Of a DNA stretch of 64,000 bases, positions 33,929-43,477 are shown piece by piece. Positions within the stretch are counted from its first letter, which is position 1; each line of letters starts with the position of its first letter. The stretch is taken from the NCBI GenBank assembly GCA_046199005.1, contig CP176050.1:4030001-4094000 (forward strand). Direction: 5' to 3'. The stretch comes from Ascidiimonas sp046199005 (GTDB taxonomy: Bacteria; Bacteroidota; Bacteroidia; Flavobacteriales; Flavobacteriaceae). The notes below the pieces were generated by a model that did no database searches, had not been told where the DNA came from, and saw only the letters and a list, made by a program, of their open reading frames with translations. The position numbers were made by a program, and so were the translations under genes.

Positions 33929-36900
33929 TTAGTTGAAAATGTATCTAAGACCAATTTGCATTTGCCATCTTGAACTTGCGATACCTTGATCATCTAATTC
34001 TACAAATCCATCTTCAAATCTTCTAGGATCAAAAGAGAAGGTAGGATCTGGACCAGCAGATCTTGTTTCGATAAGTGCAACTTCTCCACCTGGAACAAAC
34101 TTACGCTTACCCCAATCTTTATTCAAGAAATTGGTGAAGTTAAAGATATCTGCGGTAAGTTGGAAAGTATGTCTTTTGTTACCCATATTGAAGCTGAAAT
34201 CCTGAGCAAATCGTAAATCTACGATGTGACTCCATGGTCCCTGTACTCCGTTACGCTCTGCATACTTACCTCTTCTTTCACTTAGGTAATCATCACCTTC
34301 AATGAAATCATTAAGTGCCTGCCACTGTTGGTCAGCAGTAAATACTACATTACCGTCTTCAACGATATCAACTAACGTGATCTCGCTTTGATCTTTTGGG
34401 ATGTAGATTAAAGCATTATCTCGTGAATCATCACCTAGTAAATCTCTTCCTTCTCTGTAGATGAAAGAATACGGTCCGTTTTGAGAACCTTCATAGAATA
34501 AACCGATGGTTGTTTTCAAATTATCATTCCATTGGTATTCGTAAGAGATATTAGATGTAATTCTGTGCCCTTGAGCAAAATCAGAACGTGTAACAGGAAG
34601 ATTTGAGTTCTTACCATTGACCGTTTGCTGATTTCTCCATTGTGAGCTATTCTGAGAAGAAGTACCATCAAAGATAGATCTTGCATCTCCGTAAGAATAA
34701 GAAATTGCTCCCTGGAAACCATTTTCAATTGGCTTTCTTAAGGTGAAAGCTGCGTTCCAAGATTCTCCTCCACTTGTATTAGAACCAAGTATAATTCTTT
34801 GATATGTTCTGTCTAGTCTGTTTCTGCTATAGAAAGGACGGTTATCTGCACCGTTTAAGTTACCAACGGGTCCTCCTATGTTTAGATTTTCGTAGTAAAC
34901 ATCAGAAATATTATCATTCCATACGAAATCTGCACTAGCAATCAAGCCCCAGAATGGAAGTTTTTGATCTACTGCTAAATTCACTCTGAATCGCTGTGGT
35001 AATTTGAAATCAGGTACAAATAAGTTTACGTCTCCACCTAATGCTCCTGAACCTGGAGCTGGATCTACTGGTTGATCGTTTACATCAGGATTGAAGAATA
35101 CAGTACCTCCAAAAGCTCCTTCTGTTGTAAATCCACCAGTAACTCCATTATTATTGTAAGTGGCACCAGGCCATACTAACGGAATTCTTGAAGTGAAGAT
35201 ACCAAAGCCACCTCGTATTTGTGTACTTCTGTCTCCATTCACATCCCAGTTAAATCCAACGCGTGGAGAAATGTGAACGATTGAGTTGATCCCTCTACCC
35301 ACACGTGCTCCCTGAAGATCTTTACCAGCTGCTTCTAAAATATCAACCGTTCTTGTATTAAAGTCTTCATTCTCTGTACCATTTTCAAAGTAAGGTACAT
35401 CAAAACGTACACCAGCCGTTACTTTTAAACGATCGCTAAACTGCACCTCATCCTGCACATATAAACCTAATTGGAATACATCAAATTCTGCAGCACCTGC
35501 TGATTCATCACCTACAGCATTTCCTCCAACTAAAGAATAAGCTTTCTCATAATCGCTGGCAGCAAGACCATTAGTGAATTGTTCTATGGTATCAAAAATG
35601 TAGAATCCGAAGTTACTCGCAAAGAAAAGGTTTTTAACACTCGACCATTCGTTGTGCGTACCTAACGTGATCGTATGTGCCCCTTTATAGATCTCAAAGT
35701 TATTAGTGAATGTTACTACGTCTGTATTAAGTAAGTTAGCCGTTGAAAAACGCTCTGCACCAAATTGAATACCTTGACCAGAGAAAGGATTGTTCCCATC
35801 GGCAATAACTACTGAAGGAAAAGGATCTCCATCAGGATCTCTGTCATCTCTTACACTTGTAAAACCAACGATCATACTATTCGCTACATTATTACCCTGA
35901 TAGTTCCATTCTAAAGATCCCGAGTGCGTAGTACTTAGAAACTTCTCTGAACCATTGCTAAAACCAATTCGCGTAGAATTCGAGTTTCTCGCTTCTAAGT
36001 TATCAGCTTTTACATATCGATATGAAGCAATCAACTTGTTATTTTCGTTAATGTTATAATCAAGTTTTGCAGTTATCTTATCACTTACCAAAGTTTGACC
36101 GGCGTCAAAAACACCTACATTGTAACCATAGGTAGTAGAGATGAAATCTCTTAATGCGTTTACTTCAGCTAAACTAGAATTTCCTCTGTACCTCGCATCA
36201 AAATCGTAAGGCTGAGGAGTATCTCTGTCTTCTCTCTCATAGTTCAAGAAAAAGAATAATTTATCTTTCACAATTGGTCCCCCAACTCTGAAACCATAAG
36301 TAGATGCGCTAAATTCTGGAAGACTCTCACGATCTCCACTCGCTAAGGAAGGAGGAGTTTTACCTGCAAGGCTTTCATTTCTAAGGAATCCGTAAACAGA
36401 TCCTTCCCACTCATTAGTACCAGAACGCGTAATTGCGTTGATCGCACCACCAGTAAATCCACCGATCTTAACATCAAAAGGTGCTAATTGTACCTGAAAT
36501 GATTCGATTGCATCTACAGAAAACGGACTTACCCCTGTTTGTCCACCGTTGGTTCCTGATCCTGCCAAACCAAATACATCATTGTTTACAGCACCATCAA
36601 TGTAGATCGCATTGTATCGGTTATTTTGACCTGCTAACGAAATACTAAAACCGTCGTTTCCTTCTGTAATTTGTGCCTGAGGAGTAATTCTAACGAAATC
36701 CGCGATAGAACGTGAAGCCTGAGGTAATGTTTGAATATCTCTTTGACTAACATTTGTTTCAGCACCTGTTTTGTTGGCGTTGAAAACTCCTGTACTTTGC
36801 CCTGTAACTACGATTTCGTCTAAAGCAGTTGCAGATTCAGATAGTTTTGTACTAATTCTGGATCCTTGCCCTAATTGAAGAAATTCATTTTCTCTAACGA

Positions 36901-37171
36901 ATTCTGTAAATCCGATATAGCTAATGGTAATTCTATAAGGACCACCAACACGCATGTTAGAAATTCTGTAGAAACCATCAAAATCTGTTACCGCTCCGTA
37001 AGTAGTACCTGATGGAAGGTGAACAGCTACTACATTTGCTCCCGGAAGTGGCTCACCTGCCTCATCGGTAACTTTACCGCCTAGAGAAGATGTTGTAACC
37101 CCCTGTGAAAACGCCGCAGTCGCTACAAGCGCAACTACAACCGTTAAAAACCAATTGTAAATTGTTTTCAT
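33929..37171 (-). CDS. Oar-like TonB-dependent receptor
   Basis: 1080 residues, outer membrane. Signal peptide to about residue 22 (ALVATAAFSQ), carboxypeptidase-like domain (LGGKVTDEAGEPLPGANVVA), short linker ending LDEIVVTGQS, plug with the line DIQTLPQASRSIADFVRITP, and a long barrel ending LRYIFN. The plug phrases and the size place it with the Oar-type receptors, which in Myxococcus act in surface signalling and in Bacteroidota are among the most abundant outer-membrane proteins; their substrates are mostly peptides or unknown. It has its own terminator and no SusD-like partner. Confidence 0.9.
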   Translation of the reverse strand: MKTIYNWFLTVVVALVATAAFSQGVTTSSLGGKVTDEAGEPLPGANVVAVHLPSGTTYGAVTDFDGFYRISNMRVGGPYRITISYIGFTEFVRENEFLQLGQGSRISTKLSESATALDEIVVTGQSTGVFNANKTGAETNVSQRDIQTLPQASRSIADFVRITPQAQITEGNDGFSISLAGQNNRYNAIYIDGAVNNDVFGLAGSGTNGGQTGVSPFSVDAIESFQVQLAPFDVKIGGFTGGAINAITRSGTNEWEGSVYGFLRNESLAGKTPPSLASGDRESLPEFSASTYGFRVGGPIVKDKLFFFLNYEREDRDTPQPYDFDARYRGNSSLAEVNALRDFISTTYGYNVGVFDAGQTLVSDKITAKLDYNINENNKLIASYRYVKADNLEARNSNSTRIGFSNGSEKFLSTTHSGSLEWNYQGNNVANSMIVGFTSVRDDRDPDGDPFPSVVIADGNNPFSGQGIQFGAERFSTANLLNTDVVTFTNNFEIYKGAHTITLGTHNEWSSVKNLFFASNFGFYIFDTIEQFTNGLAASDYEKAYSLVGGNAVGDESAGAAEFDVFQLGLYVQDEVQFSDRLKVTAGVRFDVPYFENGTENEDFNTRTVDILEAAGKDLQGARVGRGINSIVHISPRVGFNWDVNGDRSTQIRGGFGIFTSRIPLVWPGATYNNNGVTGGFTTEGAFGGTVFFNPDVNDQPVDPAPGSGALGGDVNLFVPDFKLPQRFRVNLAVDQKLPFWGLIASADFVWNDNISDVYYENLNIGGPVGNLNGADNRPFYSRNRLDRTYQRIILGSNTSGGESWNAAFTLRKPIENGFQGAISYSYGDARSIFDGTSSQNSSQWRNQQTVNGKNSNLPVTRSDFAQGHRITSNISYEYQWNDNLKTTIGLFYEGSQNGPYSFIYREGRDLLGDDSRDNALIYIPKDQSEITLVDIVEDGNVVFTADQQWQALNDFIEGDDYLSERRGKYAERNGVQGPWSHIVDLRFAQDFSFNMGNKRHTFQLTADIFNFTNFLNKDWGKRKFVPGGEVALIETRSAGPDPTFSFDPRRFEDGFVELDDQGIASSRWQMQIGLRYIFN

Positions 37172-37265
37172 TTGTTAATTAAATTTGTTTTGTGGTGCAA
37201 AATTGAGACTATTTGCATGATTGAATATTAAGCTAATGTTAAATGTTTTAACACTTAAAACAAAA

Positions 37266-37301
37266 ATAACTGTAAAATCTACTCGATTGTTTTACAGTTA
37301 T
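37266..37301 (-). terminator. Terminator downstream of pgi
   Basis: ATAACTGTAAAA, 12-base loop, TTTTACAGTTAT; perfect 12-bp stem followed on the minus strand by TTTTTG. Lies 28 bp after the pgi stop. Confidence 0.8.
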
Positions 37302-37328
37302 TTAACTTATAATGTGAGTTATCAACAA

Positions 37329-38975
37329 TTAACGATACTCTTCTTTGAAGTATCTTAAAAGATTTAACGTTGATTTGTCGTGATCTGCAATTTTTTCTCC
37401 CTGAATGTCTTTTAAAATGGCGGTTGCCAGCTGTTTCCCCAACTCCACACCCCACTGGTCGTAGCTATAAATATTCCATATAGTTCCCTCAACAAAAATC
37501 TTATGCTCATACATCGCTATGAGCGACCCAAGACTTTCCGGTGTCAATTTGCGAATGAGTAGGGTATTAGTAGGCCTATTACCCTCAAACAGTTTGAAAG
37601 GCAATAATTTATCTATGTCTTCGTTAGACATATCTTTTTCCTGCAATTCTTTTCGCACCTGAGCCTCATCTTTACCGAATGATAAGGCTTCGGTCTGTGC
37701 AAAAAAATTCGCCATTAACTTTTGATGGTGTTCTTTATCATCATATAAAGGACTAACATAACCAATAAAATCTGCCGGGATCAATTTTGTTCCCTGATGT
37801 ATTAATTGAAAAAAGGCATGTTGTGAATTGGTACCGGGTTCTCCCCATATAATATTACCTGTTTGATAATTAACTCTATTACCGTTTCGGTCTACTGATT
37901 TGCCATTGCTTTCCATTATACCCTGCTGCAAATAAGCAGAAAGCCGATGTAGGTATTGTGTATAAGGAATGATCGCATGACTTTCAGCATCATAAAAATT
38001 ATTATACCAAACACTTAACAAAGCTAATACTACGGGAATGTTCTCTTTTGGTGCAGAAGTTTTGAAATGAATATCCATTTCGTGAGCACCTTTTAAAAGT
38101 TTGTCGAAATTGTTAAAGCCAATACTGAGACTTATTGTGAGCCCTACTGCGCTCCACAATGAAAAACGACCTCCTACCCAATCCCACATAGGGAATACAT
38201 TTTCATCTGCAATTCCGAATTCTTCGATCTTCTCCAAATTTGTAGAAACTGCTACGAAATGGCTTGCAATATCTTTTTGTGATGCGTGCTTTAGAAACCA
38301 CTTCTTGGCCGTAGTTGCGTTACTCAGTGTTTCCTGAGTTGTGAATGTTTTAGATACGATTACAAATAGGGTAGTCTCCGGATTTAATACTTTTAAAGTT
38401 TCGTTTACATGATCTCCGTCTACATTACTTATAAAGTGAATGTTGAGATGATTTTTGTAAAATTGAAGCGCCTCTGTAACCATTGCCGGGCCGAGGTCTG
38501 AACCACCAATACCAATATTTACAACGTCTGTAAATGCTTTGCCTGTAAATCCTTTTTTTTCACCAGATACAATAGAATCTGTAAAACTTTTGATATGCTC
38601 TTTTACCTGAAAGACCTCCGGAACAACATTTTTCCCATCTACAAGTACCTGATCACCAGTATTTGCGCGAAGTGCTGTATGAAGTACCGCCCTGTTTTCG
38701 GTTTGATTAATGGCATCTCCCTCAAAATACTTTTTAATAGCATCAGACAAACCAACTTCTTCTGCTAAAGCATGAAGTAATTTTATGGTTTCATCGGTAA
38801 TTCTGTTTTTGGAGTAGTCCAGGTAGAAACCTTTCCATTTAATAGCAAACCTATCAGCGCGTGCTGGATCATCTTTAAAAAGATCTTTAATGTGTTGCCC
38901 TTTAACTTCTGTAAAATGAGCATCGAGTTTACTCCAGGCTTTGGTACTGGTAGGGTCTATATTCTTAAGCGGCAT
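37329..38975 (-). CDS. pgi: Glucose-6-phosphate isomerase
   Basis: 548 residues, cytoplasmic; converts glucose 6-phosphate and fructose 6-phosphate. Signatures include FTDVVNIGIGGSDLGPAMVT, WVGGRFSLWSAVGL and GTNSQHAFFQLIHQGTKLIP, with the catalytic Glu in FALIWGEPGTN-type line (IIWGEPGTNSQH) and His and Lys in the last helices. Four bases separate it from the M23 gene above, so it is the last gene of a DUF3108-kynA-M23-pgi run closed by the terminator at 37266. Confidence 0.96.
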   Translation of the reverse strand: MPLKNIDPTSTKAWSKLDAHFTEVKGQHIKDLFKDDPARADRFAIKWKGFYLDYSKNRITDETIKLLHALAEEVGLSDAIKKYFEGDAINQTENRAVLHTALRANTGDQVLVDGKNVVPEVFQVKEHIKSFTDSIVSGEKKGFTGKAFTDVVNIGIGGSDLGPAMVTEALQFYKNHLNIHFISNVDGDHVNETLKVLNPETTLFVIVSKTFTTQETLSNATTAKKWFLKHASQKDIASHFVAVSTNLEKIEEFGIADENVFPMWDWVGGRFSLWSAVGLTISLSIGFNNFDKLLKGAHEMDIHFKTSAPKENIPVVLALLSVWYNNFYDAESHAIIPYTQYLHRLSAYLQQGIMESNGKSVDRNGNRVNYQTGNIIWGEPGTNSQHAFFQLIHQGTKLIPADFIGYVSPLYDDKEHHQKLMANFFAQTEALSFGKDEAQVRKELQEKDMSNEDIDKLLPFKLFEGNRPTNTLLIRKLTPESLGSLIAMYEHKIFVEGTIWNIYSYDQWGVELGKQLATAILKDIQGEKIADHDKSTLNLLRYFKEEYR

Positions 38976-38979
38976 ATTT

Positions 38980-40242
38980 CTAATTTAGGTCGGTTATAAA
39001 CTCTTCCTGAGCTTCGTATAGGGGTATGCAATCAAGTTGTTCAATTTTTGGTGCGATGAATTTCAGATATTCTTCTTTCAATTCGGGTTTGATAGGTTCT
39101 GCGGCCGGGAGATCCTGTTTGTAAGGATCAACCTGTTTACCGTTTTTCCAGAAACGATAGCAAACATGAGGTCCGGTTGCCAGGCCTGTGCTACCTACAT
39201 AACCAATCACATCTCCCTGTTTTACGAATTGGCCCACACGAACTGCTCTTTTAGTCATGTGAAGATATTGTGTTTCGTAAGTACTGTTATGTCTTATTTT
39301 TACATAATTACCATTACCTCCGGTATAACCCGATTTGGTAACATATCCATTGGCTGTAGCCATAATGGGTGTTCCTCTGGGCGCAGCATAGTCTGTACCT
39401 TTATGGGCTTTCCAGCGTTTTTGAACAGGATGAAAGCGGCGGGGAGAGAATCGAGAAGAAATTCTGCTGAATTTTAGAGGTGCCTTCAGGAAGGCTCTTC
39501 GCAGTGTGTTTGCTTCATCGTCGTAGTAATCAACTGTGCCTTTAATGCTATCAGTCTCATACAGGAAAGCATAAAAAGGCTTTCCGTTATGCTCAAAATA
39601 GGCAGCTTCAATTCTTTCTGCACCTGCATAAATGCTATCTTCGATGTAGCGTTCTTTATAAATGACCTTAAATTTATCGCCCTTTTGCAACTTGAAAAAA
39701 TCTACAGTCCATGCATAGATACTGGAAAGATCGTTAATTACATTGTAATCTATACCTTGTTCGAGTATGGCTTCAGATAATGTACTTGTAATGGTGCCGG
39801 ATGCTTCTCTTTCTACGTAAGTAACCGGTTTCTTATGCGTATATGCCTGAATTATTGAATCCCGAAAGTCTACAATTGTGTAGTTTACATTATCATGTTT
39901 GTAGATAAATACCTGAGCTTTTGCCGTTGTATCTTTTGTTTTCAGTAGCGTGTAGGTCTTTCCTGCTCTTATTTTACGAACGTCAAATGTGTCTTTAACC
40001 CGGTCTGTAATCTCTGCTATTTTGGGATAGTCTATATGATGTCCTAACAAGATCTCGCCAAAACTATCACCGGATTTAACGGTATCTTGCTGCACGTAAT
40101 AGTCATTAAGCTTAAAACCAAATTCAACAGGCTCCTCTAATTCAATCTCCGGTTCTACAATCACCACTTTTTCTGGTTCTTTTTCGTTTTTACAGCTAAT
40201 AATTATGAGAATCATAGCCAAAAACAAAATCGCTTTTTTCAT
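38980..40242 (-). CDS. M23 family metallopeptidase (LytM domain)
   Basis: 420 residues. The first residues are a lipoprotein-like signal (LAMILIIISC, Cys about 17). A central LysM-like/OapA-like region precedes the LytM domain at about 255-380: RISSRFSPRRFHPVQ, KAHKGTDYAAPRGTPI (first His and Asp ligands), TQYLHMTKRA and ATGPHVCYRFWKNGKQVDP. The usual HxH is HVC, so cysteine replaces the last histidine ligand or the site is altered; I believe this variant recurs in Bacteroidota. Cleaves peptidoglycan cross-links in the periplasm, or regulates those that do. Only three bases from kynA. Confidence 0.88.
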   Translation of the reverse strand: MKKAILFLAMILIIISCKNEKEPEKVVIVEPEIELEEPVEFGFKLNDYYVQQDTVKSGDSFGEILLGHHIDYPKIAEITDRVKDTFDVRKIRAGKTYTLLKTKDTTAKAQVFIYKHDNVNYTIVDFRDSIIQAYTHKKPVTYVEREASGTITSTLSEAILEQGIDYNVINDLSSIYAWTVDFFKLQKGDKFKVIYKERYIEDSIYAGAERIEAAYFEHNGKPFYAFLYETDSIKGTVDYYDDEANTLRRAFLKAPLKFSRISSRFSPRRFHPVQKRWKAHKGTDYAAPRGTPIMATANGYVTKSGYTGGNGNYVKIRHNSTYETQYLHMTKRAVRVGQFVKQGDVIGYVGSTGLATGPHVCYRFWKNGKQVDPYKQDLPAAEPIKPELKEEYLKFIAPKIEQLDCIPLYEAQEEFITDLN

Positions 40243-40245
40243 AAA

Positions 40246-41214
40246 TTAATCTACTTTTTCCGGGTTAAACATATGGCTAACCCATTGCTTACCCCAATTC
40301 ATTTTCTCTTCTCGCGACCAAATTTCAGGAAAAAAGATGATTTTCTGAAAACTTGGAGGTAAATATTCTTTCCAATTGGTACCTCCGGTTGCGTCTATTG
40401 CCGATTTTTCCTTTCTTAAATATCGATACGCAGAACCCATATGCATTAAAGGCCAGTTCACGTTTGCATTTACATCGAGTTTCTTTAATGCCTCGATGAG
40501 ATCTTCAGATTTCTTTTCGGCATCCGGAAGCTGTAAAAATCGATGATAAATGGTCGAATTTTTAACTGCTTTCGTGATCCTAATGAAACGCGGAGTGTAT
40601 CTATATTCAAATTGCTTTAATGTCAACGTTTTTTCTCCTGTTTTGGTATCGGTCGCACCTTTTTTCCAATAGATATTTTCGTAGAGTTCTTCTTGGCTGC
40701 TTTTAGAACTAAATTGTTTTCTCACGGTATGATGTACTAAATTTTCCATCGGAGTTGCATAAAACTCAATCATTCGGTATTGAGCCGACTGAAACCCGCT
40801 TGCTGGAAGTAACGACATTCGATATTGTAGAAATTGCTCTCGCTCCATACCGTTGATCATGATCTCAAAGGAAGATATCAATGCCTTGAAGTAATTATTG
40901 ATGCGATTTATTCGTGAAGTGAAAAATCCGGCATCCTGCAATTTATCATCAATGATCTGCTTCTGTTCATGAATGATGAGCTTAAAATACAGTTCTGTAA
41001 TTTGATGATACATTATGAAGATCTCTTCATCTGGAAAATAGGTACGGGGTATCTGCAGGCTTAGTAATGTATCGAGGTGAATATAATCCCAGTACGTTAG
41101 ATAACGTTCGTATAATAAACCGTCAAGATAAGAGCCGAGGTCCTGACCTGAATTTTTGTATTTTGCTTCGAGTTTTGCAATCTTATCAGCCAGCTTCGGG
41201 TCTAAATTGGCCAT
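40246..41214 (-). CDS. kynA: Tryptophan 2,3-dioxygenase
   Basis: 322 residues, cytoplasmic haem enzyme that opens the indole ring of tryptophan to N-formylkynurenine. Family lines include YLTYWDYIHLDTLLSLQIP, EEIFIMYHQITELYFKLIIH (substrate pocket His/Tyr) and LLPASGFQSAQYRMIEFY. Its ATG overlaps the stop of the DUF3108 gene by one base (TAATG), implying coupling. The next step, a formamidase, could be the cyclase-family gene at 11936. Confidence 0.93.
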   Translation of the reverse strand: MANLDPKLADKIAKLEAKYKNSGQDLGSYLDGLLYERYLTYWDYIHLDTLLSLQIPRTYFPDEEIFIMYHQITELYFKLIIHEQKQIIDDKLQDAGFFTSRINRINNYFKALISSFEIMINGMEREQFLQYRMSLLPASGFQSAQYRMIEFYATPMENLVHHTVRKQFSSKSSQEELYENIYWKKGATDTKTGEKTLTLKQFEYRYTPRFIRITKAVKNSTIYHRFLQLPDAEKKSEDLIEALKKLDVNANVNWPLMHMGSAYRYLRKEKSAIDATGGTNWKEYLPPSFQKIIFFPEIWSREEKMNWGKQWVSHMFNPEKVD

Positions 41215-41996
41215 TACATTTCTATTTTAAACTGATGTTTGAGTCCTTTAAATGCATCAAGGTCTGCTTTTAGAGAACCAACCGCAAGATCTGCCTTGAT
41301 ACGAATAGGTATTTTATTATCATCTTCTGAGACCCACAAAGTTAAACTTTCTTTTTCTTTGAAGACTCTTCCAGATTGAACATACGGCCGAAATTTAACA
41401 CATTTCACTTTACCAAACTTGGTACGAACGACTTCTCTACCTATATACTTTAGCCTAAATACAAAAGCTTCTTCATCATCATACAGCATATTTAAGCTAA
41501 TCGATTTTCCCATTTCAAGATCGTTCACTTCATAATGATTTCTAAGATAATAGAAAGCAGATAGCAGGTCTTGAACATCTTCCGGGGTTGATAAAACTGT
41601 TTTTCTATTCTTCTTTTTATCCAGTACGATCGCCTTGTTGGCTAAATGATCAAAATTTATTTCGAGGTTTTTGGTATATCCCCCTTCATCTATTTGTCTT
41701 ATAAATCGATAGGGCTTCCCTTCTTCTTTATCAAAATAGCTTTCGTAATTATCATCTACCTTAAAGAAAAGTCTTGCCAGACCCGTAGTTCTACCTTTGC
41801 CTATAACATGAAACATTTCCTTACCGTTTAGGTAGTCATTCTTAAGGTGCAGCGTGGCGTAACTCGCATTAAAGATACCGTAGTGAATTCTAAATTTAAA
41901 CCATTCTCCTGCTTTGAAAGCAGAATCAATACCCGGATCTGCAGTTTTGAAACTACAGAGAAAGAAGATAAGAAATATGGTAAATACTTTTTTCAT
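41214..41996 (-). CDS. DUF3108 domain-containing exported protein
   Basis: 260 residues from the ATG at 41996; the frame extends 12 codons further but MKKVFTIFLIFFLCSFKTAD is a proper signal peptide. The mature part (FKAGEWFKFRIHYGIFNASY, then GRTTGLARLFFKVDDNYESYFD) matches DUF3108, a lipocalin-like beta-barrel domain of unknown role in the envelope. First gene of a tightly packed run with kynA, M23 and pgi. Confidence 0.85.
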   Translation of the reverse strand: MKKVFTIFLIFFLCSFKTADPGIDSAFKAGEWFKFRIHYGIFNASYATLHLKNDYLNGKEMFHVIGKGRTTGLARLFFKVDDNYESYFDKEEGKPYRFIRQIDEGGYTKNLEINFDHLANKAIVLDKKKNRKTVLSTPEDVQDLLSAFYYLRNHYEVNDLEMGKSISLNMLYDDEEAFVFRLKYIGREVVRTKFGKVKCVKFRPYVQSGRVFKEKESLTLWVSEDDNKIPIRIKADLAVGSLKADLDAFKGLKHQFKIEM

Positions 41997-42090
41997 CTTG
42001 CTTATAATGTCTGTAAAAATACTAAAATCCATAACATTATCGATTTTAATGTTATGTTAAACAATTTCCGTTCCAAAAGTATTAGAAACA

Positions 42091-42122
42091 AAAAAAGCCC
42101 GGCTTAGAACCGGGCTTTTTTT
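42091..42122. terminator. Strong bidirectional terminator
   Basis: A-run, GCCCGG, loop CTTAGAA, CCGGGC, then seven T. It sits between hppD and the DUF3108 gene and would separate the two transcripts. Confidence 0.9.
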
Positions 42123-42143
42123 AACCAACCAAAACTTTAAATT

Positions 42144-42200
42144 ATGAAAACTTTACTAAAGTCGGCAAAAGGAACCACCCTTTTGCGGGTGCAAAAATAA
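42144..42200 (+). other. Tiny ORF with embedded hairpin after the terminator
   Basis: Directly after the T-run comes AACCAACCAAAACTTTAAATT and ATG, then an 18-codon frame MKTLLKSAKGTTLLRVQK. Inside it GCAAAAGG-AACCAC-CCTTTTGC (42165-42186) makes a perfect 8-bp stem. I have the impression of having met this combination elsewhere in flavobacterial genomes. It could be a small RNA, a leader or a fossil. Confidence 0.3.
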
Positions 42201-42307
42201 TCATGAATAAAAGATTAAAAATGCTTTTAAGAGACTTTAACAATGAAATCGTAAACTCTTAAAGTTTTGATCTTAAAATATGTAATATTGTTAAAAATTT
42301 CATTCAA

Positions 42308-43447
42308 TTACAGCGTTCCTCTCATTTGTTGTTCTCTTTCTATCGCTTCAAACAGCGCTTTAAAGTTACCTTTACCAAAAGATTGAGCACCTTTTCGCTG
42401 AATAATTTCAAAAAACATGGTTGGCCTGTCCAAGACTGGTTTTGTGAAGATCTGCAATAAGTAACCTTCGTCGTCGCGATCTATCAAAATTCCCAATTCT
42501 TTTAAAGGCTGTAAGTTTTCGTCTATCTCACCTACTCTGTCCAAAACTGTATCGTAGTAAGATTCCGGAACGTATAAAAATTCAACTCCGCGATCCTTTA
42601 AGGCGGTTACCGTTTCAATTATATTATCGGTGGCCAGTGCGATGTGCTGAACTCCCGCGCCGTTGTAAAACTGGATGTATTCTTCTATCTGAGACTTCTT
42701 TCTTCCTTCTGCAGGCTCGTTTATAGGAAATTTTATTCTGCCGTTTCCGTTGCTCATTACCTTACTCATCAAAGCAGTATATTCAGTTGAAATATCCTTA
42801 TCATCAAAAGATACCAGCTGCGCAAAACCCATGACCTTAGCATAAAACTCACACCATTTGTTCATCTCATTCCAGCCAACATTTCCAACCATATGATCTA
42901 CAAATTTTAATCCTACAGATGCTGGTTTGTAGGACGGATTCCATTCTTTGTAACATGGCATAAAAACTCCTTTATAATTCTTACGTTCTACAAAAATATG
43001 GATAGTCTCTCCATATGTATGGATGCCGGAAAGAATCACTTCACCATGCTCATCTTCCAGTTTCTTCGGCACTAAATAGCTTTTAGCGCCTCGCTTAACT
43101 GTTTCTTGATAACTCTTAGAAGCATCATCTACCCATAGAGCCACAAATTTAACCCCGTCACCATGTGCATCAATATGACTGTTAATGTCACCCCCGGATT
43201 GTAAAGGAGAGGTAAGCACAAGTGTTATCTTATCTTGTCTAAGTACGTAAGACACCCTGTCTTTGATGCCTGTCTCAAGCCCAGCATAAGCGACTGGCTG
43301 AAAACCCCAGGCTGCCTGATAATAGTGTGCTGCCTGCTTTGCATTGCCTACATATAATTCAACATAGTCTGTTCCTAACAATGGAAGAAAATCTTCTGCT
43401 TCCGGAACAATTTTTTTCAATTCTAAAGATGTATCCTGATTTTTCAT
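42308..43447 (-). CDS. hppD: 4-hydroxyphenylpyruvate dioxygenase
   Basis: 379 residues, cytoplasmic non-haem iron enzyme that converts 4-hydroxyphenylpyruvate to homogentisate. Two VOC-fold halves are present; the C-terminal metal ligands lie in FVDHMVGNVG, VQHIALATDNII and MFFEIIQRKGAQSFG, and the C-terminal helix FGKGNFKALFEAIEREQ closes the active site as in the family. It follows hmgA by 30 bp on the same strand: together they open the homogentisate route of tyrosine and phenylalanine breakdown. Confidence 0.95.
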   Translation of the reverse strand: MKNQDTSLELKKIVPEAEDFLPLLGTDYVELYVGNAKQAAHYYQAAWGFQPVAYAGLETGIKDRVSYVLRQDKITLVLTSPLQSGGDINSHIDAHGDGVKFVALWVDDASKSYQETVKRGAKSYLVPKKLEDEHGEVILSGIHTYGETIHIFVERKNYKGVFMPCYKEWNPSYKPASVGLKFVDHMVGNVGWNEMNKWCEFYAKVMGFAQLVSFDDKDISTEYTALMSKVMSNGNGRIKFPINEPAEGRKKSQIEEYIQFYNGAGVQHIALATDNIIETVTALKDRGVEFLYVPESYYDTVLDRVGEIDENLQPLKELGILIDRDDEGYLLQIFTKPVLDRPTMFFEIIQRKGAQSFGKGNFKALFEAIEREQQMRGTL

Positions 43448-43477
43448 GTCTTTTCAATTTTGATGTTCATTTTTTGA

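Noticed and set aside
41997..42032. 12-codon N-terminal extension of the DUF3108 protein
   Set aside because: The internal ATG gives a regular signal peptide; the extension would disrupt it.
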